DNA from: JAKLFA01 sp964450385
Lineage (GTDB): Bacteria > Omnitrophota > Gorgyraeia > Zapsychrales > JANLHA01
NCBI GenBank assembly: GCA_964450385.1
Contig: CAYVEC010000023.1
Coordinates: 1-27,174, forward strand
Reading direction: 5' to 3'
Length of the DNA: 27,174 nucleotides
Part shown: positions 16,523-24,210 of the stretch, one piece after another
Layout: each line of letters begins with the position of its first letter
Position numbering within the stretch: position 1 is the stretch's first letter
Notes under the pieces: model-generated
Databases searched by the model: none
The model's input: the letters and a program-made list of their open reading frames with translations, nothing else
What the model was told of the DNA's origin: nothing
Made by a program: the position numbers and the translations under genes

Positions 16523-16538
16523 AGCAGTGTGCCGGTGG

Positions 16539-18218
16539 TTAGAGTTTTTCCGCGGATTCCGCGGCGGATCTCAGGCCGAATCGTTCGAAGATGGCCTTGA
16601 TCTCATCGTATTCGAGTTCCTCTTTCGCGAGCAGTTCCGCGGCGAACGTGTCGAGGAGGTCTTTGTGGGACCTCAAGAATGTTCGGACGTCATCCATGCA
16701 GGTCCGGAGGATCTGCTGGACGTCTTCCTCAAGCCGGACCTTGATCGGGTCCGAGATGTGGACCTGACCATAGGGACCCAGATAATTTTGGAAATCGCCG
16801 AGATAGCCCGACGGGCCCATGCCGTAGCTCCAGACCATGGCCCGGGCCGTGGCCATCGCGTGATGAAAATCGGAATTCGGCCCTCCGCCGACACCAGTCG
16901 TTGTTGAGCCGAACGTGACCTCTTCAGCGGCATAACTGGCGAGCGCGATCTTGATCTCAGCCAGAAGATGCTCACGGTTTTTTGAGTAATATTCGATCCC
17001 GGGCTGATGCGCTACAAACCCCAAAAACCCACGGCGCGGGATGATCGAGGCCTTGACCACGTCATCGCGCGGATGGAGACAGGCGATGATCGCGTGGCCG
17101 GCCTCGTGATAGGCGGTCCATTTTTTGTCCTCCGGTGTCATGCGGATATTCGATTTGTTTCCGTAGCTGATCCGGTCGTAGGCCTCGGACAGGTCCTTCA
17201 TGGTGATCGTCGCGCGTGAGTTGCGCAGGGCGATGATCCCAGCCTCGCGGATCATCGCGTCGATATCTGACGGAGAAAAATATACGGTCCGTCGCGAGAG
17301 GACGTCGGAATTGACGGCCGGGTCCGCGGTGACCTTTTTAAGGTAGAAGTCGAAGATCTCTTTGCGTTCTTTGAGGTTCGGTTTCGTGATATAAATCTTC
17401 CGGTCAAAACGTCCGGCCCGAACGATCGCGGGGTCGAGTTCGCCCTCGTTCATGTTGGTGGCCGCGATGACGACGATATTGTTCTCTTTTTTCCGGAGCC
17501 CGTCCATCTCGGTGAGGAACTGATTGATCGTGGCATTGTGGCTGATTCCGCCCCCGAAGCCGGTGTCGGCCATGCGCGGCCGCGCGAACGAGTCGATCTC
17601 ATCGATGAAGATCAGGCACCCTCCGTGGATGTGGGCCTGCTCGCGCGCCTGGCGGAAGAGGGACTTGATCTGGGCCGCGCCTTGACCCACAAAGATCCCG
17701 ACAAAGTCGCTCCCTGAGACCGACAGCATCGGCAGTCCGCATTCGGTGGCGATGGCCTTGGCGAGATACGTCTTGCCGCAGCCGGGCGGGCCGATCATGA
17801 GCGTTCCCTTGATGACCTTGCCCCCGATGGATTTGATCAGGGACGCGTCTTTCAGAAGCTTGACGAGCTCCCAGGCCTCTTCCTTGGCTGACTCCATGCC
17901 GATGACGTCGGTCCATGTGACGTCTGTTTTGGCGGTTGAGGCCTTTTCGCGGCCGATCCGGCCGAAGAGCCCGCCGCTCATCATGAAGTAATTGGCCCCT
18001 TGGATGAACGCCACAAAGACAAAGGCCTGAATGATCCCGATGACCAGGTACATGCCCATCATGCTCAGCATCTGTTTGCGCATGAAGGATTCCATGGTGA
18101 CAAAGGTGGAGAGGCCGACCGTCAGGAGCGAGATGATGCCGAAGACAATGGATGCGAGCAAGGCAATGAGCACAATTTTGGCCCAGTAGACCCGGACAAA
18201 AATGAAGAGCTTGCGCAT
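16539..18218 (-). CDS. FtsH-like AAA+ membrane zinc protease lacking a periplasmic domain
   Basis: 559 residues. Two N-terminal membrane helices (about 13-38 and 53-75) are joined by only about 15 residues, so the usual periplasmic domain of about 70 residues is missing. The AAA+ module has Walker A GPPGCGKT (143-150), the pore-loop region FVGIFVGQG (172-180), Walker B LIFIDEID (202-209) and second region of homology with Arg267, Arg270 and Arg273 in RAGRFDR. The M41 peptidase domain has HEAGH (His371, Glu372, His375) and the likely third zinc ligand Asp450 in NSDFHHA. An active ATP-dependent protease at the inner membrane is therefore expected. The C-terminus is a helical EEDVQQIL/EELEYDEIKAIFERF region as in FtsH. 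The start is supported by AAAGGA eight bases upstream. A lipoprotein gene follows; enolase lies divergently upstream. It may be a paralogue of a standard ftsH elsewhere. Confidence 0.9.
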   Translation of the reverse strand: MRKLFIFVRVYWAKIVLIALLASIVFGIISLLTVGLSTFVTMESFMRKQMLSMMGMYLVIGIIQAFVFVAFIQGANYFMMSGGLFGRIGREKASTAKTDVTWTDVIGMESAKEEAWELVKLLKDASLIKSIGGKVIKGTLMIGPPGCGKTYLAKAIATECGLPMLSVSGSDFVGIFVGQGAAQIKSLFRQAREQAHIHGGCLIFIDEIDSFARPRMADTGFGGGISHNATINQFLTEMDGLRKKENNIVVIAATNMNEGELDPAIVRAGRFDRKIYITKPNLKERKEIFDFYLKKVTADPAVNSDVLSRRTVYFSPSDIDAMIREAGIIALRNSRATITMKDLSEAYDRISYGNKSNIRMTPEDKKWTAYHEAGHAIIACLHPRDDVVKASIIPRRGFLGFVAHQPGIEYYSKNREHLLAEIKIALASYAAEEVTFGSTTTGVGGGPNSDFHHAMATARAMVWSYGMGPSGYLGDFQNYLGPYGQVHISDPIKVRLEEDVQQILRTCMDDVRTFLRSHKDLLDTFAAELLAKEELEYDEIKAIFERFGLRSAAESAEKL

Positions 18219-18255
18219 AAATATATTCCTTTCAGATAGTTATAAATACTGTTCA

Positions 18256-18284
18256 AGTATAACATTAACCCGGGGAAGAGACAA
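18256..18284 (-). promoter_or_regulatory. Sigma-70 promoter of the FtsH-like gene
   Basis: On the minus strand TTGTCT (18284-18279), a 17-base spacer and TATACT (18261-18256) lie about 40 bases upstream of the start codon. Four of six and five of six positions match consensus. Confidence 0.6.
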
Positions 18285-18317
18285 GCTGCAATTCGGGTGA
18301 GGCGGGCAGGTTTTTCA

Positions 18318-18346
18318 TTGACAGGCATCTGATATTATGTTAATTT
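18318..18346 (+). promoter_or_regulatory. Probable promoter of enolase
   Basis: A perfect -35 TTGACA (18318-18323) is followed by an AT-rich stretch in which TAATTT (18341-18346) sits at the 17-base spacing but matches TATAAT poorly. It lies about 80 bases before eno and is divergent from the FtsH-like promoter. The exact -10 is uncertain. Confidence 0.45.
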
Positions 18347-18427
18347 TTTTAAACAATCGGACAGGGTATCACCTGAGATTCCATCGGGATAACAGTAATA
18401 CAATGGTGTTAACAAAAGGAATGTCCT

Positions 18428-19699
18428 ATGTCATTGATCAAGTCAGTTAAGGGTCGTCAGATCTTGGATTCGCGGGGCAACCCGACCGTTGAGGTCGATG
18501 TGGTCTTGGAGAATGGGATCCTGGGCCGGGCCGCGGTGCCGTCAGGGGCGTCGACCGGGGAATATGAGGCGATCGAGCTCCGCGACGGGGACAAGGGCCG
18601 CTGGATGGGCAAGGGCGTGAGCAAGGCGGTTGATAATGTGAATGGCACGATCGCCCAGGCGATCATCGGCAAGGAGCCGGATTTCCGCGCGATCGATAAG
18701 ATCGTGCTTGGCCTCGATGGCACGGACAATAAGGGCAAATTAGGGGCCAACGCGATCTTGGGCGTGTCCATGGCCGTGGCCCACGCCGCGGCGAAAGAGG
18801 CCGGGCGTCCGCTGTACCGTTTTTTGGGCGGGGACGACGCGAGGATCCTGCCGGTGCCGCTCATGAACATTTTAAACGGCGGGGTGCACGCGGACAACAA
18901 TCTCGATATTCAGGAGTTCATGATCGCCCCGATCGGCGCGCCGACCTTCAGCGAGGCCATGCGCATGGCGACCGAGGTGTTCCATTCCCTGAAGAAGATC
19001 TTGAAGAACAAAGGCTTATCGACATCCGTTGGTGATGAGGGCGGGTTCGCCCCGAATCTGACCCGCAATGAAGAGGCCCTGCTCCTCATCATTGAGGCGA
19101 TCCAGGCGGCCGGATACAAGCCGGACCAGGATGTGTTTATCGCCCTGGACGCGGCGTCATCCGAGATGTTCGAAGGCGGCAAGTATAATTTTGACGGGAA
19201 GAAACTCTCGTCCGATGAACTCGTCGCGGTCTACGCGGATATGGTGAAAAAATATCCGATCGTGTCGATCGAGGACGGGCTGGATGAGAACGACTGGGCC
19301 GGCTGGAAGATGCTCACCGACAAGCTCGGGGACAGCGTTCAGCTCGTGGGCGATGACCTTTTTGTCACGAACGTCAAGCGCCTCGCCCAGGGCATCGAGA
19401 AGGGGATCGCGAATTCCATTCTCGTGAAGGTCAATCAGATCGGGAGCCTGAGCGAGACGTTCGACACCGTGAATTTGGCCAAGCAGAATAAATACACGTC
19501 GGTGATCTCGCACCGTTCGGGCGAGACCGAGGACACAACGATCGCGCATCTGGCGGTCGCGACCGGGGTCGGGCAGATTAAGACCGGGTCGTTGTCGCGC
19601 ACGGACCGGCTCTGCAAATACAATGAGCTCCTCCGGATTGAGGAGCAACTTGGCAGCAAGGCGGTCTACGGCGGGACGCTCTGGCGCAAGATCTGGTAA
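18428..19699 (+). CDS. eno: Enolase (phosphopyruvate hydratase)
   Basis: Interconverts 2-phosphoglycerate and phosphoenolpyruvate in glycolysis and gluconeogenesis. The protein has 423 residues, the standard bacterial length. Family landmarks in order: GRQILDSRGNPTVEVDV, the mobile loop VPSGASTGEYEAIELRD, Glu204 (acid/base) in SVGDEGGFAPN, Mg2+ ligands in IALDAASSE, SIEDGLDENDW and VGDDLFVTN, Lys334 (general base) in VKVNQIGSL, and SHRSGETEDTTIA near the end. The start has AAAAGGA seven bases upstream. It is divergent from the FtsH-like unit and is followed 39 bases later by an FtsB/DivIC-like gene, an adjacency common in bacteria. Confidence 0.98.
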   Translation: MSLIKSVKGRQILDSRGNPTVEVDVVLENGILGRAAVPSGASTGEYEAIELRDGDKGRWMGKGVSKAVDNVNGTIAQAIIGKEPDFRAIDKIVLGLDGTDNKGKLGANAILGVSMAVAHAAAKEAGRPLYRFLGGDDARILPVPLMNILNGGVHADNNLDIQEFMIAPIGAPTFSEAMRMATEVFHSLKKILKNKGLSTSVGDEGGFAPNLTRNEEALLLIIEAIQAAGYKPDQDVFIALDAASSEMFEGGKYNFDGKKLSSDELVAVYADMVKKYPIVSIEDGLDENDWAGWKMLTDKLGDSVQLVGDDLFVTNVKRLAQGIEKGIANSILVKVNQIGSLSETFDTVNLAKQNKYTSVISHRSGETEDTTIAHLAVATGVGQIKTGSLSRTDRLCKYNELLRIEEQLGSKAVYGGTLWRKIW

Positions 19700-19738
19700 C
19701 GCGGGGACGGCTCGTCACGGAGACGCGGGGGTAAAGGT

Positions 19739-20020
19739 ATGTGGAAGAATCCGATCGTTCTTTTTTTTCTCGCGGTGGGTCTTGTGCTCGCCTTTCTGCC
19801 GTCGTACCAGCAGATGCAGGACCTGAAGGCCGTGAACCATGCTTATGAGGCCGAGATCGAACGCCTCAAGGTGGACAAGGAACAGCTCCTTGAAGAACGG
19901 CGGCTCCTTGAGGAAGACCCGGTCTATTTAGAAAAGGTGGCGCGCGAGAAGATGGGTCTGATCCGGGAGGGCGAGGTGGTCTACCGGATCGAGCGGGTGG
20001 GCCAGCCTGCCGCGGAGTAG
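19739..20020 (+). CDS. Septum formation initiator, FtsB/DivIC-like
   Basis: 93-residue bitopic protein. A short cytoplasmic start (MWKNP) leads to one membrane helix (about residues 5-20, VLFFLAVGLVLAFLP). A coiled coil follows at about 25-60 (LKAVNHAYEAEIERLKVDKE and LLEERRLLEEDP). The motif PVYLEKVAREKMGLIREGEVVYRI is the conserved end of the DivIC/FtsB family. These proteins form a trimer with FtsL and FtsQ/DivIB and activate septal peptidoglycan synthesis at the divisome. Location straight after eno is the classical place for ftsB. The start is preceded by GTAAAGGT. Confidence 0.88.
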   Translation: MWKNPIVLFFLAVGLVLAFLPSYQQMQDLKAVNHAYEAEIERLKVDKEQLLEERRLLEEDPVYLEKVAREKMGLIREGEVVYRIERVGQPAAE

Positions 20021-20026
20021 GCCGGT

Positions 20027-20060
20027 GTCCGGGGATGCCCCCGGGGGCCGGGGGGTTTTA
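20027..20060 (+). terminator. GC-rich hairpin region after the FtsB-like gene
   Basis: A run of complementary G and C tracts (CCGGGG ATG CCCCCGG and a nested GGGCC) is followed by TTTT at 20056-20059. It can fold in several ways and probably ends the eno transcript just before the initiator tRNA promoter. The exact stem is ambiguous. Confidence 0.4.
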
Positions 20061-20065
20061 AAGAC

Positions 20066-20093
20066 TTGATTTTTGAAGGGTGTGTGTTACAAT
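20066..20093 (+). promoter_or_regulatory. Promoter of the initiator tRNA
   Basis: TTGATT (20066-20071), a 16-base spacer and TACAAT (20088-20093). The predicted transcript starts near 20100, leaving a leader of about 65 bases before the tRNA. The leader contains two possible hairpins: GCAGG/CCTGC at 20126-20143, and GCTGC/GCAGC at 20147-20169, which would include the first three bases of the tRNA. Confidence 0.65.
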
Positions 20094-20166
20094 ACACCCT
20101 CGTTGTTTAAAAAATGGTTGGGTGAGCAGGGAGACGCTCCTGCCCGGCTGCTGACGATGAGGACGC

Positions 20167-20242
<76 letters not shown>

Positions 20243-20243
<1 letters not shown>

Positions 20244-20282
20244 AATTAAAAAGGTCACCCAAAAGGGTGGCCTTTTTAATTT
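20243..20282 (+). terminator. Rho-independent terminator of the initiator tRNA
   Basis: A very long stem begins at the last base of the tRNA CCA: AAATTAAAAAGGTCACCC pairs with GGGTGGCCTTTTTAATTT around an AAAA loop (one G-U pair). The T-rich 3' arm serves as the terminator tract. A diverged copy lies at 20483-20520. Confidence 0.9.
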
Positions 20283-20733
20283 GTGCGTGGGATGGGTGAA
20301 TGAACGTTGCAATCCGCCGAAGGCGGATCAGGTTCCAATCCTTGCTTCCACAGAATTTTTTAGATAGGCAAGGATTCCGTGAGCCCCGAAGGGGCGAGCG
20401 AAATCCTGTCCCTCCCACGTAAAGCGAAGCTTTACATGGGGCTAATCCTGAACAAACCTTTGGTTTGTGCAGGGCGCAACCAAATGTAAAGGGTCACCCC
20501 AAGGGTGGGCCTTTAAATTTTTTGATGGGAACGGTGAATGGACTCTGCAAGTTTGCGCAGAAAAATCAGATTTTAAACCTCGCTCTTCCCAATTTCGTCA
20601 CAAACGCCATGGAGAAAAATCGAGAAATTTAGCACCGGTTTATATCCGGCCTCATGATAAAATATCAGTCACGTGAAGGATCGATCGTTTTAATAGTTAA
20701 TTCCGACGGACTATTCATTGAGAGGGGGGGCTG
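20283..20733 (+). repeat. Non-coding field of tRNA-end copies and small hairpins
   Basis: No gene is seen in these 450 bases. A block containing the tRNA tail, terminator and following 100 bases (20235 to about 20360) recurs in diverged form from 20474 to about 20605: CGCAACCAAAT, GGTCACCC..GGGTGG and GGTGAATG are shared. Between them are partial tRNA T-arm copies: CAGGTTCCAATCCT at 20329 (13 of 14 bases of 20217-20230) and AAATCCTGTCCC at 20401 (identical to 20224-20235). Perfect stems with tiny loops stud the interval: 20312-20328, 20383-20395 and 20419-20435 (all GAA loops), 20452-20468, and a nine-base-pair stem 20337-20345/20368-20376. The last 120 bases lead into the next gene, without a clear promoter. 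Confidence 0.6.
20483..20520 (+). terminator. Diverged second copy of the tRNA terminator
   Basis: AAAGGGTCACCC and GGGTGGGCCTTT around a short loop, followed by AAATTTTTTG. One G-G mismatch weakens the stem compared with the copy at 20243. No gene lies directly upstream for it to terminate, so it is probably part of the duplicated block. Confidence 0.45.
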
Positions 20734-21822
20734 GTGGGCAGGAGGCTCAAATATCTGCTCGTGGTTGTTTCCCTTGTCACCACCGCGCTTTTAGCCGAGG
20801 CCGGCACGAGGATTTTTTTTAAGGTTACGAAGAAGGACATTGGTGTTTATCGCCATTTTTCATTCGAGCGATCGGCGAAGATCATGATGCCTGATCCGAT
20901 CCTCGGATATAAGCTCATCCCCAATGTTTCTCGCAACGCCTTTACATCAGAATTCCAGACCATCTACACGACGAATAGTCATGGTCTGCGTGATAAGGAA
21001 TTTGTTGACACGGACACGTTCAAGATCCTGTTCCTCGGTGATTCCATGACCTTCGGCGAGGGCGTGGCCGCGGGGCATCGGTTTTCAGACCTGATCGGAA
21101 AAGAACTGGATAACGTGTCGGTGATCAACGCCGGGGTTCCGGGCTACGGGGTCCATCAAATGTACGCATGGCTGAGGGATCACGGCCTTGGTTTTCGTCC
21201 TGATCTCGTCGTCTATGCGATCATCCCTGATGATTTTATGCGGGCGATTTATTCAACGCGTGGCGCGGCCCCGCACCTGATCGTGTCTGATCAAGGGAAT
21301 GTAGGCCGGCTCAAGCAATGGACTAAACGCTCTTTGGAAAAAATGGATGCCGCTGTGTCGACGAGTTATTTATATTCCCTGCTCAAGGTGAGGTGTAAGA
21401 TCGCGTTGATGTGGGCTCGTTTGAAGCAGAGGGATAAGCAGGTCTGGAAAGAGATATCTGAAACTGGCGGCATGACCGGTCAGAAGATCACAACGGACGC
21501 CCATGTAGAGAAGATGCGGGCATGCGCGCGGCAGATCTTTTCTGATTCCGAGCGGTTGTTGAGCGGAAACAATGGTGGCCTCCTTGTCGTTAATATCGAC
21601 ACGGAGTCTGTTCCGTGGCTTGCCGAGGAGCTCAGCGCGCAGAAGATCTTGTATTTGGATCTGGCCCCGGAGTTAAAAAAGAAGTCCCGGCTGCGTTTTG
21701 AGATTGATCAGCATTATACGGAACGCGGGCACAGGGCGGTGGCGGATCTTCTTGGGCCCTATCTGCGGAGGCTTCTGGCGGACCGCGGCATGGTCCGCCC
21801 TGAGGAGACACCGCGTTATTAA
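20734..21822 (+). CDS. Membrane-anchored SGNH/GDSL-hydrolase-like protein
   Basis: 362 residues starting at GTG 20734 behind GAGAGGGGGGG. One N-terminal hydrophobic helix (YLLVVVSLVTTALLAEA) would anchor or export it. The globular part resembles SGNH hydrolases (esterases or acetyl-transfer enzymes on polysaccharides). Block I is FLGDSMTFGEG with candidate nucleophile Ser104. Block II is VINAGVPGYG. Block V is IDQHYTERGH, giving Asp325 and His327 as the rest of the triad. The block III asparagine is not obvious, since the corresponding stretch is VVYAIIPDDF. The segment IYTTNSHGLRDKEF before block I is common in such proteins linked to polysaccharide export. It stands alone on this strand with a 100-base gap to the next gene; the substrate is unknown. 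Confidence 0.8.
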   Translation: MGRRLKYLLVVVSLVTTALLAEAGTRIFFKVTKKDIGVYRHFSFERSAKIMMPDPILGYKLIPNVSRNAFTSEFQTIYTTNSHGLRDKEFVDTDTFKILFLGDSMTFGEGVAAGHRFSDLIGKELDNVSVINAGVPGYGVHQMYAWLRDHGLGFRPDLVVYAIIPDDFMRAIYSTRGAAPHLIVSDQGNVGRLKQWTKRSLEKMDAAVSTSYLYSLLKVRCKIALMWARLKQRDKQVWKEISETGGMTGQKITTDAHVEKMRACARQIFSDSERLLSGNNGGLLVVNIDTESVPWLAEELSAQKILYLDLAPELKKKSRLRFEIDQHYTERGHRAVADLLGPYLRRLLADRGMVRPEETPRY

Positions 21823-21857
21823 AATGGTGCTTTCGTTCATGGGGAGGTGCCAGGACA

Positions 21858-21926
21858 ATGAACAGTCCGGAGCAGGTGGCGACGGGCTTCATTGGGAGTG
21901 ACAACAGAACAGAGGAGACGGTATGA
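21858..21926 (+). CDS. Possible 22-codon leader peptide
   Basis: ATG 21858 is nine bases behind GGGGAGGT and opens 22 codons (MNSPEQVATGFIG, then SDNRTEETV). Its TGA overlaps the ATG of the next gene as ATGA (21923-21926), a typical translational-coupling arrangement. It has no recognisable similarity and may be chance, since the downstream gene has its own ribosome-binding site. Confidence 0.25.
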   Translation: MNSPEQVATGFIGSDNRTEETV

Positions 21927-22420
21927 ACAAGGGATGGGTAGGTGTGATCACGGGTGGCCTCGTGATGCTAGCCGCCGCACAGGTCTCGGCACAGTCATTG
22001 GGGAATATGCTTCAATCGACAGGTCAGGCGGTCGTTCAGACTGTGGTCCAGTCGTTATCGCCCGAGGCGCAGACGGTGGTGGATCAGGCGAAAGCGCTTG
22101 AGTCTGCGGCCGAGCAGGAAAATTTTCTCGTGGCCCAGGCCAGGCAGTTCCTGTCTGCCGGGAGCTATCAGACCGCATGGGACTTGGCCAATTATGTTCT
22201 CACAACGTTGAATTCCGGCTCGATTGACGCGCAAAAGATCCTGGCGGACGCGAAGACTGCTCTGATGAAGATCGCTGAGCAGAAGATCGTCGAGGCAGTG
22301 CAGGCTCCCGGGGCGGTTGTTGAGGAGGTCCCTGCAGAGGAAGCGGCCGCAGAGGCGGCGGTCGAGGACGGGGCTGAGGCAGTCGGTCGCGTGACGGATG
22401 TGTTTGGGATCAAGGAGTAG
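21923..22420 (+). CDS. Secreted protein of unknown function with an acidic, alanine-rich tail
   Basis: 165 residues with a clear signal peptide (MNKGWVGVITGGLVMLAAAQVSA, cleavage expected near residue 23). The mature part is helical: a Gln/Val-rich stretch (TGQAVVQTVVQSLSPEAQTVVDQA), then a region resembling a helical hairpin (FLVAQARQFLSAGSYQTAWDLANYVL), similar in style to TPR-like secreted proteins. It ends in a low-complexity Glu/Ala tail (EEVPAEEAAAEAAVEDGAEA). The start has AGAGGAGACGGT upstream. No enzymatic motif is visible and I do not recognise a family. The gene is convergent with the next one, with a shared hairpin between them. Confidence 0.75.
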   Translation: MNKGWVGVITGGLVMLAAAQVSAQSLGNMLQSTGQAVVQTVVQSLSPEAQTVVDQAKALESAAEQENFLVAQARQFLSAGSYQTAWDLANYVLTTLNSGSIDAQKILADAKTALMKIAEQKIVEAVQAPGAVVEEVPAEEAAAEAAVEDGAEAVGRVTDVFGIKE

Positions 22421-22489
22421 GCGAAAGGATCATGAATGCTTATAGCCCTGCCGTCGGAATAGGAAAGGGCGATGGCGGGAATGATAAAA

Positions 22490-22518
22490 AAGAGGGCACG
22501 CGGGTTGCGTGCCCTCTT
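22490..22518 (-). terminator. Terminator between convergent genes
   Basis: A perfect 12-base-pair stem, AAGAGGGCACGC (22490-22501) and its complement (22507-22518) with a five-base loop. On the minus strand the stem is followed by a T-run, making it a good terminator for the gene at 22534-23217. On the plus strand the T-tract is short, so it may serve both genes unequally. Confidence 0.8.
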
Positions 22519-22533
22519 CTATTGATGGCGAGA

Positions 22534-23217
22534 TCAACGGCGCCGGATACGCGCCAAGATCTGTTCAACCAGGGCGTGGATCTTGGCCCCGAGGTTCTTG
22601 ATGCTCGAGGTGTCGGAACCGATCCTGGTCGTCTTGGTTTCGATCGCGTTCACATCGGACTGGATTCGGATCATCCGTTTTTCAAGCTCTTTGAGCCGGG
22701 CACTGTCGCCGGCCCCGGAGTCCGCGGGTTGTTCGGCGATGAAGATGACGTGCGCCGCGTCGACCACGCGCAGGATCATCTGCTGGCCATCGACCCCCGC
22801 GTAGAAAGAGATCCCGGTATGAGAAATGGCATAGTAGCCGGGAGGGAGCGGGGTGCCTGTCGCGTCGACAAGCTCAAAGGCGAAGGCCGCGTAGGGACGG
22901 GTGGCGTTGTGGGAAATGCCCATGGCCTCGCGGACAGGAAGATCGGTGATCTTACGGTAGAAGGTGCCGCCGCCGGAGAGCTCCGCGTCGCTATGGAGGT
23001 TCGCGGCCGGGGGATTCGTATAGTCTCCCTGGGGAAACCTTAGGACACCTTTTTCGAATTTGTTATTGTTCTCAATGTAGATCGTGGTATAGACCACGTC
23101 ACCCGGCGCGTAAACCATTTTGTCCGTGACGATCGTTGATGTGAGCCCGTATTCGGCCCAGGCCTGGCTGGCGCTTAAGATGAGCAGGCCGCAAAGGATG
23201 GGGATGATCTTTTTCAT
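22534..23217 (-). CDS. Secreted protein with beta-rich domain and C-terminal coiled coil
   Basis: 227 residues with a clear signal peptide (MKKIIPILCGLLILSASQAWA, cleavage near residue 21). The mature N-terminal part has the alternating pattern of a beta-sandwich (IVTDKMVYAPGDVVYTTIYIE; PYAAFAFELVDATGTPLPPG). From about residue 168 it becomes a coiled coil (ARLKELEKRMIRIQSDVNAIE) and ends in ARIRRR. This layout would suit a periplasmic oligomer, but I do not recognise a family. The ribosome-binding site CAGGAGG is strong. It lies 51 bases downstream of the putative transferase on the same strand and could belong to the same transcript. Confidence 0.75.
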   Translation of the reverse strand: MKKIIPILCGLLILSASQAWAEYGLTSTIVTDKMVYAPGDVVYTTIYIENNNKFEKGVLRFPQGDYTNPPAANLHSDAELSGGGTFYRKITDLPVREAMGISHNATRPYAAFAFELVDATGTPLPPGYYAISHTGISFYAGVDGQQMILRVVDAAHVIFIAEQPADSGAGDSARLKELEKRMIRIQSDVNAIETKTTRIGSDTSSIKNLGAKIHALVEQILARIRRR

Positions 23218-23268
23218 AGGGAGCCTCCTGTGGAGTTCGGATCAGCGTGTATCGATGGTACGGCCGGC

Positions 23269-24210
23269 CTACACCCCGAGCAGGGCGCGGAGCGTGGTGC
23301 GGGCGGTCTCCATAATGCCCTTGGACTTGGTGTAGAGTTTGTCGTATTCGTTACTGAAAATGGTATATTGTTCTTCGAACTTCTTGTCGCTTGCGATGTT
23401 CTTTTTCTTCGGCTCTTTGATCTCGCGCCACAGCAGGGAGAGCATCCTTTCGATCCGTTCGATTTGGTCGATGCAGCCTCTGTAATCCCGGAAGGACTTG
23501 TTGTCCGACAGGGTGCCAAGCGGCGCCGTTGAGATCGAGTAGCGCCATTTGGATTCATCATAATTCCAGCATTTGATCAGGAAGTTCAGGGTCTGCTCGT
23601 AGGCGAAGCTTCGGTTGTTGATGAGGAGCTCGCGCAGGACCGAGGTCTTGATGTTGATGAATTCGGAACGCGCCCGGTTGAGCGGGAGTGACCGGATGCT
23701 CTGTGAGATCTCGGGGAACCAGTTCGCGAGGAGCGAGTAGGTGCCATAGGTGTCGACGAGGCTTTTGGCGCTGTACTGGTCACCGGTCTTAAAATCGCCG
23801 ATGGCGATGTCCGAGCCGGTGGTCTCGATAAAGTCGCCGAGGCGGTCGTAGAAGTCGACGTCCTCATCGACATAATCCAGATCTCCGGGGATCTGCACGA
23901 TCCGTTCGACTTCTGGGTAATTGTCGAGCACGTGGCCCCAGCCCGAGAGCCAGGTCTGGCAGGTATCAACCGACCAGGGCTGGATGACCTCGAGCGTCTC
24001 GTAGCGTTTGTCGTTGATAAATGAAACGGCGTCCTGGCGGATCACCGTGGCCCTTGGCAGGACCACGATCGGCCGGGGATCGATCTCCTTACAGCGGTCG
24101 ACGGTCCACCAGAAATACCATTCGCACTTTTTATTATTTTCATACCCCAGGTAGGGGAAGATAATAACGGGTTTCGAGTTGATTGTTTTATGCTGAAGCT
24201 CGTGTGCCAT
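23269..24210 (-). CDS. Unassigned protein, possible GT-A-type glycosyltransferase
   Basis: 313 residues, no signal peptide or membrane segment. An opening strand (PVIIFPYLGYENN), then VVLPRATVIRQDA, RIVQIPGDLDYVDEDVDFYD with a DxD-like acidic cluster, and SEFINIKTSVLRELL followed by YEQTLNFLIKCW are reminiscent of nucleotide-sugar transferases that act on small acceptors. No single motif is decisive. The C-terminal 80 residues are helical and charged (IERIERMLSLLWREIKEPKKK). The start codon abuts the stop of the upstream sugar-type transporter with no gap, which suggests translational coupling and a shared pathway. A plausible role is building or using a glycoside or compatible solute handled by that transporter. 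Alternative: an unrelated cytosolic enzyme. That it is a gene is certain; the function is an inference. Confidence 0.6.
   Translation of the reverse strand: MAHELQHKTINSKPVIIFPYLGYENNKKCEWYFWWTVDRCKEIDPRPIVVLPRATVIRQDAVSFINDKRYETLEVIQPWSVDTCQTWLSGWGHVLDNYPEVERIVQIPGDLDYVDEDVDFYDRLGDFIETTGSDIAIGDFKTGDQYSAKSLVDTYGTYSLLANWFPEISQSIRSLPLNRARSEFINIKTSVLRELLINNRSFAYEQTLNFLIKCWNYDESKWRYSISTAPLGTLSDNKSFRDYRGCIDQIERIERMLSLLWREIKEPKKKNIASDKKFEEQYTIFSNEYDKLYTKSKGIMETARTTLRALLGV

Noticed and set aside
20300..20480. CRISPR array or integron attC sites in the hairpin field
   Set aside because: The stems differ in sequence and spacing, there are no regular spacers, and no cas or integrase gene is near.
20283..20733. 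Riboswitch or other named RNA family upstream of the SGNH gene
   Set aside because: I see no recognisable conserved core; the structures are explained better as short palindromes and tRNA-end copies.
22432..23043. Plus-strand open frame of 203 codons after the secreted-protein gene
   Set aside because: It runs through the terminator and antisense to a gene with a strong signal peptide and ribosome-binding site; its composition is that of a shadow frame.
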